Shown here piece by piece: positions 8,273 to 14,806 of a stretch of 64,000 bases of DNA; the first letter of the stretch is position 1; each line of letters opens with the position of its first letter. The DNA is taken from assembly GCA_023667845.1 (NCBI GenBank), contig JAMPIU010000206.1, forward strand, positions 124,001 through 188,000. Reading direction: 5' to 3'. The notes beneath the pieces are model-generated. The model made no database searches and had not been told where the DNA came from. It saw only the letters and a list, made by a program, of their open reading frames with translations. The stretch comes from Dehalobacter sp. (lineage in GTDB: Bacteria; Bacillota; Desulfitobacteriia; Desulfitobacteriales; Syntrophobotulaceae). A program made the translations under genes and the position numbers.

Positions 8273-9458
8273 ACCTATTTTGTTTATCTGACGGATAATT
8301 TCCGAGCATCTGGAAGTAAGCGCTCTCTTTCTCTATCCCCTCAACTGCTTTCTTGACCACACGATTATTCAGATTACCCTCGAAATCAATATAGAAGAGA
8401 TATTCCCAGGTCTTATCCGTCATCGGTCGGGATTCGATCTTCATCATATTCAGCCCGTTCCGTGCAAAGTGACTGAGGACCCTGTACAATGAACCTGGTT
8501 CGTGGGAAATGGCGACAACGAGACTGATCTTGTTACACGCACCTCTAAGCTCAGGTTTTCTGCCGATGATGATAAACCGGGTGAAGTTCGCCGGATTATT
8601 GTTGATCTTTTCGGCCAGAATGTCCAGGCCATAGAGCTCCGCCGCTCGCCTGCTCGCAATGGATACCAGGGCTTTCGAGCCTGCATCGGCAACTTTCTTG
8701 GCACTTACCGCGGTATTGCTGCAGGTCGCCTGGTTCCATTCGGGATGTTTTCTTAAAAAAATACTGGACTGCTGAAAACCCTGGGGATGGGAGCATACTT
8801 CCCTGATATCTTCGAGTTTTGCTCCTTTAACCGCCAACAGGTTATGATCGATCTGGATACATTTTTCACCGACGATATAAAACCCAAACTGACAAAGCAG
8901 GTCGTAGACGTCGGCAATACCGCCGGTAAACGAATTTTCCAGCGGAAGAACCCCGTAATCGATCTCTTCTGCAGCCAACGCCTGAAACACATCTTCAAAG
9001 TTCACATAATTCTTGGCATTCTTGCCTTCCCCAAAATATTCCTTAAGCGCCTGTTCACTATAGGAGCCCGGAATTCCCTGGAACCCGATCACATTTCCGG
9101 AAACACATTTCCCCAGTTCTCCGGTTTCCGACTCCTCTTCAATTTCCGAGATTTCCTGCCAGGAACCGGTTTCTGGCCTAAAAAAGCGTTCAGCCTGAAC
9201 ACCTTTACTAATACTCATGACGGCTTTGAGGAACTCTTCTGCAGTTTTAACCAGATCCTTGTTTTTGACCTGCTCAATTTTTTGCAGGACTTTATTCTCC
9301 CTGGATTCATCTAAGATATTAATGCTGTTCAAAATCTTATATTCAGCTACCTCAATGACGGTCTCCATTCTTGCTTCAAAAAGACGAAGCAGCTCGGTAT
9401 CAATTTCATCTATCTTAGACCTGAGGTCCTGTAGTCTCCGATTTTTTAGTTCATCCAC
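8271..9458 (-). CDS. pheA: Bifunctional chorismate mutase / prephenate dehydratase (P-protein)
   Basis: 395 residues from a GTG that overlaps the aroC stop region and follows AGGATGGGG. The N-terminal 85 residues are an AroQ-type chorismate mutase (LRSKIDEIDTELLRLFEARM). The central prephenate dehydratase domain has GIPGSYSEQAL, GVLPLENSFTGG and the catalytic NFTRF motif. The C-terminal ACT domain (EPGSLYRVLSHF and ESRP) is the Phe-binding regulatory site. It converts chorismate to phenylpyruvate and is probably feedback-inhibited by Phe. It is the last gene of the aroF-tyrA-aroA-aroC-pheA operon. A fused mutase-dehydratase is less usual in Firmicutes than a separate dehydratase. Confidence 0.93.
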   Translation of the reverse strand: MDELKNRRLQDLRSKIDEIDTELLRLFEARMETVIEVAEYKILNSINILDESRENKVLQKIEQVKNKDLVKTAEEFLKAVMSISKGVQAERFFRPETGSWQEISEIEEESETGELGKCVSGNVIGFQGIPGSYSEQALKEYFGEGKNAKNYVNFEDVFQALAAEEIDYGVLPLENSFTGGIADVYDLLCQFGFYIVGEKCIQIDHNLLAVKGAKLEDIREVCSHPQGFQQSSIFLRKHPEWNQATCSNTAVSAKKVADAGSKALVSIASRRAAELYGLDILAEKINNNPANFTRFIIIGRKPELRGACNKISLVVAISHEPGSLYRVLSHFARNGLNMMKIESRPMTDKTWEYLFYIDFEGNLNNRVVKKAVEGIEKESAYFQMLGNYPSDKQNR

Positions 9459-10543
9459 GTTACCCCATCCTTTTCTATCATCAAGTCCAATAAGGCCAGT
9501 GCAGCGGCGCTTTCTACGACAGGAACCGCCCGGGGGACGATGCAAGGGTCGTGTCTTCCCTGAACTGTGATTTGCGTCTCTTCCCTGGCGGCCATATTCA
9601 CCGTCTGCTGCACTTTGCCGATCGAAGGCGTCGGTTTCACGGCAGCCCGGAATATCAAAGGCATGCCATTCGTGATCCCTCCAAGGATTCCGCCATTGTA
9701 ATTGGAAAGCGTCACCACTTTATCTGTGAAAGCGAATGGATCATTAGCTTCAGACCCTTTCATCTGCACAATTGCAAACCCAGCGCCGAATTCGACTCCC
9801 TTCACCGCCGGAACAGCAAACAGCAGATGGGCAATTTTGCTTTCAGCTGAATCAAAGAATGGCGACCCCAAGCCGACAGGCAAACCTGCTACCGCTGTTT
9901 CAATCACGCCGCCGACAGAGTCCTCCTCGGCTTTGGCCTGAAGAATTTTCTGTTTCATCCGGGTACCCGCTTCTTCGGACAAAACTGGGAATTCTTGTTC
10001 TGTCAGTTCCCGGAGTAGACCTGAATCAATTCGAAGGTCATCAAAACGATCCTCTCCAATACCACCGATATTTAAAATATGGCTGCCAATCACAATGCCC
10101 TTCTTTTCCAGGATTTGTTTGGCAATGGCTCCAGCCAGCACCAATGGTGCAGTTAGTCTGCCGGAAAAATGGCCTCCACCCCGGTAATCGTTGAAGCCCC
10201 TGTGTTTTACCATCGCGGTATAATCCGCATGGCCGGGCCGCACCGTGTCTTTCAATTCGCAATAATCCCCGGAGTGCTGATCCTTATTCCAGATCACACA
10301 GCAGAGCGGGGCTCCGGTCGTAAATCCATGAAAGAAACCACTCAGGATTTCAAATTCGTCTTTTTCTTGCCGCGGGGTTGAAAGCGCGTTCTTCCCCGGT
10401 GCCCTTCTGGCCAGTTCCCGGCTGATGAAGGGCAAATCGAGCTTTAATCCCGCCGGCAGACCATCGAGTACGATCCCGATGCATTTTCCGTGTGATTCCC
10501 CAAACAGCGATAGTTTAAGGGTTTCACCCCATGTTCCACTCAT
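9446..10543 (-). CDS. aroC: Chorismate synthase
   Basis: 365 residues, full length. Family motifs are clear: GESHGKCIGIVLDGLPAGL at the N-terminus, RPGHADYTAMVKHRGFNDYRGGGHFSGR with the conserved FMN-site residues near 100-130, and the C-terminal QGRHDPCIVPRAVPV. It catalyses the last shikimate step, 5-enolpyruvylshikimate-3-phosphate to chorismate, using reduced FMN. It overlaps aroA by 20 bases and pheA by 13 bases, so the genes are translationally coupled within the aromatic operon. Confidence 0.96.
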   Translation of the reverse strand: MSGTWGETLKLSLFGESHGKCIGIVLDGLPAGLKLDLPFISRELARRAPGKNALSTPRQEKDEFEILSGFFHGFTTGAPLCCVIWNKDQHSGDYCELKDTVRPGHADYTAMVKHRGFNDYRGGGHFSGRLTAPLVLAGAIAKQILEKKGIVIGSHILNIGGIGEDRFDDLRIDSGLLRELTEQEFPVLSEEAGTRMKQKILQAKAEEDSVGGVIETAVAGLPVGLGSPFFDSAESKIAHLLFAVPAVKGVEFGAGFAIVQMKGSEANDPFAFTDKVVTLSNYNGGILGGITNGMPLIFRAAVKPTPSIGKVQQTVNMAAREETQITVQGRHDPCIVPRAVPVVESAAALALLDLMIEKDGVTWMN

Positions 10544-11819
10544 CAGCTCTACCTCCCAATTTGCAAAAATCCTGCCAGAAATGCGGATATGATTTTTTGA
10601 CGGCTTCGGCTCCGGTCAGAAACACAGGCTCTGTACACCTGATGGAGGCCACAGCCATAGCCATCGCGATCCGGTGATCGTTCCAGCTGTCGACGGTTCC
10701 GCCATGCAGGGTTTCTACCCCTTCGATGAGGAGCCCTTCCTGCAGTTCCTGAATCCTGGCCCCAAGCTTGTTCAGCTCTGATGCCGTTGCTTTGAGTCTG
10801 TCCGATTCTTTGATCCGGAGTCTTCCAGCATTAATGATTCTGGTTGTGCCTTTGCTTAAAGAAGCCAGGACTGCAAGCACAGGTACCAGATCCGGACACT
10901 GTCCGGCATCAATTACCATTCCCTCAGTCGGACCACCCAGCACTTCTAGATTGTCATCTATCCAATAAATTCGGGCACCCATCCCCAGCATCATATCGAG
11001 AATCGCCCTGTCCCCCTGCAGGGACCGAGCATTTAGATCCAGACATTTCAGACCGGACCCCAGTGTACCTGCCACCAGCCAGAACGCAGCCTGGGAGTAG
11101 TCTCCTTCAATGCGGCAATTAATTGCCTTATACCGCTGCTTTCCTGGAATAAGAAATTCCCGGTAGGCGTTGTTTTGTACGGTTATTCCCGACTTTTCCA
11201 GCGCATTAATAGTCAGGTCAACATAACCGCGGGATTCTAGTTCCGTTGTAACGACAATTCTGGAATCTCCGTCCAAGAGCGGCAGCAAAAACATAAGTCC
11301 TGTAATAAATTGAGAGCTGACATTGCCTTTCAGTTTATACTCACCCGGTGAAAATCTCCCTTTGATCGTCAAGGGCAAATATCCGTCCCGGGTCTGATAT
11401 TCAATTCCGTGCAGTTGAAACAGCTCATAATATGCGTCCAGGGGGCGCTCCACCAGCTTGCCGGCACCGGTAAAGGTCACCGGGCCTCCTGTCAGTGTGG
11501 CCAGCGGTATCAGAAATCTCAGCGTAGATCCGGATTCCCGGCAGTTGATTGTTTCCTGCGCGATTTGAAGCTTCGGGTTCCCTTCCAGCCAAAGCGCGCC
11601 TGGTTCACCAGGGTTCGCCGAGACTTCCCCGACGGTTGTACCCAGAGACACCAGCCCGTCCAAGGTTGCAGAAATATCTTCAGAAAAAACAAGATTGTCA
11701 ATGCTGCTGGTCCCTTCAGCCAGCGCGGCGCAGATGACTGCCCGGTGACTGATGCTTTTGGAAGGAGGTATCCTGATCTCCCCTGTTAAGGTTGAAGGTT
11801 GCAAGCGTAAGCACGTCAA
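10524..11819 (-). CDS. aroA: 3-phosphoshikimate 1-carboxyvinyltransferase (EPSP synthase)
   Basis: 431 residues. A TTG start follows AAGGAGAG with good spacing. Conserved motifs include PPSKSISHRA near residue 18, NCRESGSTLRFLIPLA near 92-107 and RIKESDRL with DSWNDHRIAMA in the C-terminal half. The enzyme transfers enolpyruvate from PEP to shikimate-3-phosphate. It sits 12 bases after tyrA and overlaps aroC. Genes for earlier shikimate steps (aroB, aroD/Q, aroE, aroK) are not in this operon. Confidence 0.96.
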   Translation of the reverse strand: MTCLRLQPSTLTGEIRIPPSKSISHRAVICAALAEGTSSIDNLVFSEDISATLDGLVSLGTTVGEVSANPGEPGALWLEGNPKLQIAQETINCRESGSTLRFLIPLATLTGGPVTFTGAGKLVERPLDAYYELFQLHGIEYQTRDGYLPLTIKGRFSPGEYKLKGNVSSQFITGLMFLLPLLDGDSRIVVTTELESRGYVDLTINALEKSGITVQNNAYREFLIPGKQRYKAINCRIEGDYSQAAFWLVAGTLGSGLKCLDLNARSLQGDRAILDMMLGMGARIYWIDDNLEVLGGPTEGMVIDAGQCPDLVPVLAVLASLSKGTTRIINAGRLRIKESDRLKATASELNKLGARIQELQEGLLIEGVETLHGGTVDSWNDHRIAMAMAVASIRCTEPVFLTGAEAVKKSYPHFWQDFCKLGGRADEWNMG

Positions 11820-11831
11820 GAAAATCTCTCC

Positions 11832-12686
11832 TTAAAACTTTTCTCTGCCCCGGCCGGCATTCTCAAGCATTTGTTTCAGCGAATCCCGATCCTTTTCTGC
11901 GACCGCCGTTCGGATCATCCGGACGTTTTCGATGAACACGTCAATTTGTTCTAAAATATTGTCTTTATTTTCGAGTAGAAGTTCACTCCAGAGCTCGGCA
12001 TTCATTCTCGCGACCCGTGTTGCATCGCGGAAGCTGCCTCCGACAAAGCTGCCGGTATCCTCAGCACAGGAACTGTTCATCAGGGCGGCCGCAATGACAT
12101 GCGGAAGTTGACTTGTCAGCGCAATTATTTCGTCATGTTTATGCGGTTCCATTCGGATCGGCTGTCTGCAGCCGAGACCAAGAATCAACCTTTCCACCAG
12201 TCTCAAGCTTTCATTCTTCGTGCCGTCGATTGGGGTAATTAGATAGTTGGCCCCCCGGAAAATCTCTTCAGAAGCATAGGCAAATCCGCTGGATTCTTTG
12301 CCAGCCAGCGGATGTCCCCCGACGAAGCTCAAATCTTCCCTTAAGACTGAACTAATCTCCTGAACGACTTGTTCTTTGAGTCCTGCTGTATCCGTAATCA
12401 GGGCACCGTGTTTAAAATAGGCCAGGTTGTCTTTCACAAACTGAACGGCAAGCTCCGGATAGATGCAGATCACAACAATATCCGAGCTTTGCAGCGGAAT
12501 GCTTGCCTCCGTGAATCCTTTGCTGATCACACCCGTTTTTTCTGCTTGTTCCAGTACGCTGCTGTTAACATCGACTGCCCAGATTTTCTTTGGTTTTAGT
12601 TTATTCAAAGCCATGGCGAATGATCCGCCAATAAGTCCCAGACCCACTACCGTAATTTCCATACTACCAAAGCCCGGTTCTTCCAA
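11832..12686 (-). CDS. tyrA: Prephenate dehydrogenase
   Basis: 284 residues from a TTG 8 bases after GGAGG; an upstream in-frame GTG overlaps the ribosome site and is unlikely. The NAD-binding Rossmann motif VGLGLIGGSFA is near the N-terminus, followed by DTAGLK, FVGGHPLAGKESSGF and TSQLPHVIAAAL, hallmarks of TyrA. It oxidatively decarboxylates prephenate to 4-hydroxyphenylpyruvate on the Tyr branch. There is no C-terminal ACT domain. It lies 30 bases after aroF. Confidence 0.94.
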   Translation of the reverse strand: MEEPGFGSMEITVVGLGLIGGSFAMALNKLKPKKIWAVDVNSSVLEQAEKTGVISKGFTEASIPLQSSDIVVICIYPELAVQFVKDNLAYFKHGALITDTAGLKEQVVQEISSVLREDLSFVGGHPLAGKESSGFAYASEEIFRGANYLITPIDGTKNESLRLVERLILGLGCRQPIRMEPHKHDEIIALTSQLPHVIAAALMNSSCAEDTGSFVGGSFRDATRVARMNAELWSELLLENKDNILEQIDVFIENVRMIRTAVAEKDRDSLKQMLENAGRGREKF

Positions 12687-12716
12687 GAAATCCACCTCCA
12701 GGGATCATCTCATTGA

Positions 12717-13730
12717 TTAAATAATCTTGTTCTGTATAACCGCCAGCTGTCTCAGCGAGTCCATTAAAGCCTGGAATTTCTCCGGTTTGATAGACTGCTG
12801 CCCGTCACATTTGGCATTGGCCGGGTCGTTGTGCACTTCGATCATGACACCGTCGGCACCTACGACCATCGCTGCTTTAGCCATCGGTTCGACAAGCCAC
12901 CACAGCCCTGCCGCGTGGCTTGGATCAACAATAACCGGAAGATGACTCAGTTTCTTGATCACCGGCACAGCAGTCAGGTCAAGCGTATTTCGGGTGTAAT
13001 TTTCGAAAGTCCGGATGCCTCTTTCACAGAAAATAACATTCTCGTTGCCATGCGCCAGAATATATTCCGCAGCGAGTAATAATTCCTCAATGGTCGAGGA
13101 TAACCCTCTTTTTAGAATCACCGGTTTTTGAATTTTTCCGACTTCTTTTAAGAGTTCAAAGTTCTGCATATTGCGGGCGCCGATCTGAATAATATCCACA
13201 TCTTCAACGAATCTCTCCAGATATTCGGTCGACATTAATTCCGACACGATTGGCAGTCCTGTCTTTGCCCTGGCTATTTTCAAAAGTTCCAGGCCATCCT
13301 CTCTTAAACCCTGAAAGCTGTACGGTGAGGAACGCGGCTTAAAAGCGCCGCCTCTTAAAAAAGCAGCTCCGGATTCCTTAACCGCTTCGGCAATGCCGAC
13401 AATTTGCGTTTCACTTTCTACCGAACACGGACCGGCAATCACAGCAAAGGTATCGCCGCCGATTTTTCTGTCCCCGACACTGATGACCGTATCTTCCGGG
13501 TGGAATAAACGGTTAACCTTTTTAAAAGGCTCCTGAACATGAATGACTTTTTCAACATAATCATTTGCATGCAGCGTGTCCGGGTCAATGCTGCTGGTAT
13601 TCCCGATCAATCCAAGAATATGGTAGTTCACGCCTAAAGACTCATGAACCTCACATCCCAGGTCCAATATCTTCTGTTTCATCTTCGCGATCTCCTCTGG
13701 TGGCGTCTTCGGCCTCATTACAATAATCAT
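12717..13730 (-). CDS. aroF: 3-deoxy-7-phosphoheptulonate synthase (DAHP synthase, type I beta)
   Basis: 337 residues. An N-terminal ferredoxin-like regulatory domain (about 1-70, MIIVMRPKTPPEEI) precedes the KDO8P-type barrel: FAVIAGPCSVES, RGGAFKPRSSPYSFQG, QIGARNMQNFELL, KRGLSSTIEE, FCERGIRTFE and VDPSHAAG. It condenses PEP and erythrose-4-phosphate, the committed step of the pathway. The start follows AAGGAGGTAGGAAAA. It is the first gene of the operon and lies behind a leader of about 335 bases that encodes an aromatic-rich peptide and an attenuator. Confidence 0.96.
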   Translation of the reverse strand: MIIVMRPKTPPEEIAKMKQKILDLGCEVHESLGVNYHILGLIGNTSSIDPDTLHANDYVEKVIHVQEPFKKVNRLFHPEDTVISVGDRKIGGDTFAVIAGPCSVESETQIVGIAEAVKESGAAFLRGGAFKPRSSPYSFQGLREDGLELLKIARAKTGLPIVSELMSTEYLERFVEDVDIIQIGARNMQNFELLKEVGKIQKPVILKRGLSSTIEELLLAAEYILAHGNENVIFCERGIRTFENYTRNTLDLTAVPVIKKLSHLPVIVDPSHAAGLWWLVEPMAKAAMVVGADGVMIEVHNDPANAKCDGQQSIKPEKFQALMDSLRQLAVIQNKII

Positions 13731-13785
13731 TTTTCCTACCTCCTTAAACTGTCCTACTTACTTACATGATACTACTCAAGCTTGA

Positions 13786-13823
13786 ATAAAAACAGAAGGC
13801 TCATTATTTCTAATGAGCCTTCT
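13786..13823 (-). terminator. Attenuator terminator in the aromatic-operon leader
   Basis: Minus-strand RNA forms a perfect 13-bp stem (AGAAGGCTCATTA / TAATGAGCCTTCT) with a GAAA loop, followed by GTTTTTATT. It lies about 55 bases before the aroF start and after the leader peptide stop. The 5' arm (GCTCATTAG, 13810-13818) is also perfectly complementary to CTAATGAGC at 13895-13903 within the leader ORF, so terminator and antiterminator exclude each other. Confidence 0.85.
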
Positions 13824-13865
13824 TTAACAGTATCGTATTTCAACTTCGGTTTCTCTCGACCGGGG

Positions 13866-14036
13866 TCAGGCCGCAAGGCAATTTCCCGCCGGATGCTCAT
13901 TAGTGAAGAGAGAAAGTATTCTATTGTAGAACAACCAAAAATAACCGGTGCTAAAATAAAAGTAATAATAGCACTGGCTAAAGCTTCTAAACACAAAAGT
14001 ATTGATTTGTTCTAACATTCTCTTACCGCTAAGCAT
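13866..14036 (-). CDS. Aromatic-rich leader peptide of the aro operon
   Basis: A 56-codon ORF starting at ATG 14034-14036, 8 bases after GGAG (within TTTTGGAGAATG), ending with TGA at 13866-13868. It encodes 8 Phe, 6 Tyr and 1 Trp. Residues 23-37 read YYYFYFSTGYFWLFY, 11 aromatics out of 15. This is what a ribosome-stalling leader for an aromatic-amino-acid operon should look like. Codons 22-24 (13966-13973, TGCTATTA) can pair, with one bulged G, with TAATGAGCA at codons 45-48, and that segment can instead pair with the 5' arm of the terminator. Ribosomes stalled on the Phe/Tyr/Trp codons would cover the first segment and favour antitermination. Seen directly: ORF, composition and complementarities. 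Inferred: the regulation. Confidence 0.82.
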   Translation of the reverse strand: MLSGKRMLEQINTFVFRSFSQCYYYFYFSTGYFWLFYNRILSLFTNEHPAGNCLAA

Positions 14037-14073
14037 TTTACATTCTCCAAAAAGTTACTTTCGAGTTCTGTCC

Positions 14074-14103
14074 ATTATACCGTATAGATTCTTTGGCTGT
14101 CAA
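14074..14103 (-). promoter_or_regulatory. Sigma-A promoter of the aromatic operon
   Basis: On the minus strand: TTGACA at 14098-14103 and TATAAT at 14074-14079, both perfect consensus, with an 18-base spacer. It would start transcription near 14067, giving a leader of about 335 bases before aroF. Confidence 0.85.
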
Positions 14104-14487
14104 ACGAAAATTATTGTATGCCTTTCTTTTTCTGCATTAGCTTTACTGGTATTTGGAGGATAATTATTGGCTTTCTTTTCTTATCATCCGCACAAGCATG
14201 AACAAATCTGCAAATTTGGAAGTATTTGTTAAATAAGAACATTGAAAATAAACCCGCTAAACTTGCTTTTTTATTTAGCGGAGCCAGAAAATAGCGCCTC
14301 TCTATAGGCATTCGTAATTCATCCATTTTTTTGAATACGTTTTCAAATATATAACATGTTTCAGGAGGAAATATACATTTTGTGGCGAATTTTACATAAA
14401 ATTGGTTAAGCTGAAAGTTTCCCATGTCAAAATATCTTAGCAAAGAACACCGCAGATGACTTGTGTTTAAAAAGGGGGGTTTTCTCG
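14104..14487. other. AT-rich intergenic region without a convincing gene
   Basis: About 380 bases between the aromatic promoter and the ComX-like gene. It holds an inverted repeat CCGCTAAA / TTTAGCGG (about 14250-14283) whose minus-strand reading is followed by a T-rich stretch, so it may be a weak terminator. A minus-strand frame of 110 codons (14111-14443) lacks a ribosome site and known motifs. No ComQ-like isoprenyl transferase is present. Confidence 0.5.
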
Positions 14488-14682
14488 ATGAACTACGACA
14501 GTATTGCTAATTTGGTTCATGATTGTGTTAGAAATCCCAAGATGTTGTTGGCACAAAACAGCAAACACGGTAACATGGTTAAGCCCACTGAGTTCACTAC
14601 AATTCAGAACGTTTTATCCGACTACAGAGTTTCTGGCGGCACTATTAGTATGACCGTATCTCCACTGGACAGTTGGCAATAA
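14488..14682 (+). CDS. ComX-like signal peptide precursor (putative)
   Basis: 64 residues from the ATG at 14488, 8 bases after AAGGGGGG. The layout resembles ComX competence-pheromone precursors: an N-terminal helix ending in NP (IANLVHDCVRNPKMLL), a middle segment with TEFTTIQNVLSDY, then a short C-terminal tail SPLDSWQ whose only Trp is the penultimate residue; in ComX the prenylated Trp is likewise near the C-terminus. There is no signal sequence, also as in ComX. It lies 124 bases before a ComP-like PDZ sensor kinase on the same strand. No ComQ modification gene is nearby, so prenylation is uncertain. Similarity is by pattern only; a different peptide signal or a small regulator cannot be excluded. 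Confidence 0.55.
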   Translation: MNYDSIANLVHDCVRNPKMLLAQNSKHGNMVKPTEFTTIQNVLSDYRVSGGTISMTVSPLDSWQ

Positions 14683-14740
14683 ATTAATCACTTATAACTT
14701 TCGGCTTGATTCAAATTGTGTTTCAAATGGAACATAAACA

Positions 14741-14780
14741 ATACTGCCAGGCACGATCGTAAAGAAATGCCTGGCAGTAT
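14741..14780 (+). repeat. Perfect 13-bp inverted repeat between peptide and kinase genes
   Basis: ATACTGCCAGGCA pairs with TGCCTGGCAGTAT around a 14-base loop. No T-tract follows, so it is not a standard terminator. It may set the ratio of peptide to kinase message by RNA processing or partial termination, or be a protein-binding dyad for a kinase promoter. Confidence 0.7.
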
Positions 14781-14806
14781 ACATCATTAGGGAAGTAGTT
14801 TGAGAA

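Noticed and set aside
8271-9545. pheA starting at an upstream Met (9545)
   Set aside because: The added 29 residues overlap aroC deeply and have no family match; the GTG at 9458 has a good ribosome site and gives the AroQ N-terminus.
13772-14015. Overlapping 74- and 77-codon ORFs on both strands in the aro leader
   Set aside because: Neither has a ribosome site or a protein-like sequence; the minus-strand one is out of frame with the leader peptide.
13740-14103. T-box riboswitch upstream of aroF
   Set aside because: I looked for the T-box core (GGGTGGNACCGCG) on the minus strand before the terminator and did not find it; the aromatic-rich ORF explains the leader better.
14111-14443. Minus-strand ORF of 110 codons
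   Set aside because: TTG start without Shine-Dalgarno, no motif, AT-rich shadow-like composition; not supported as a gene.
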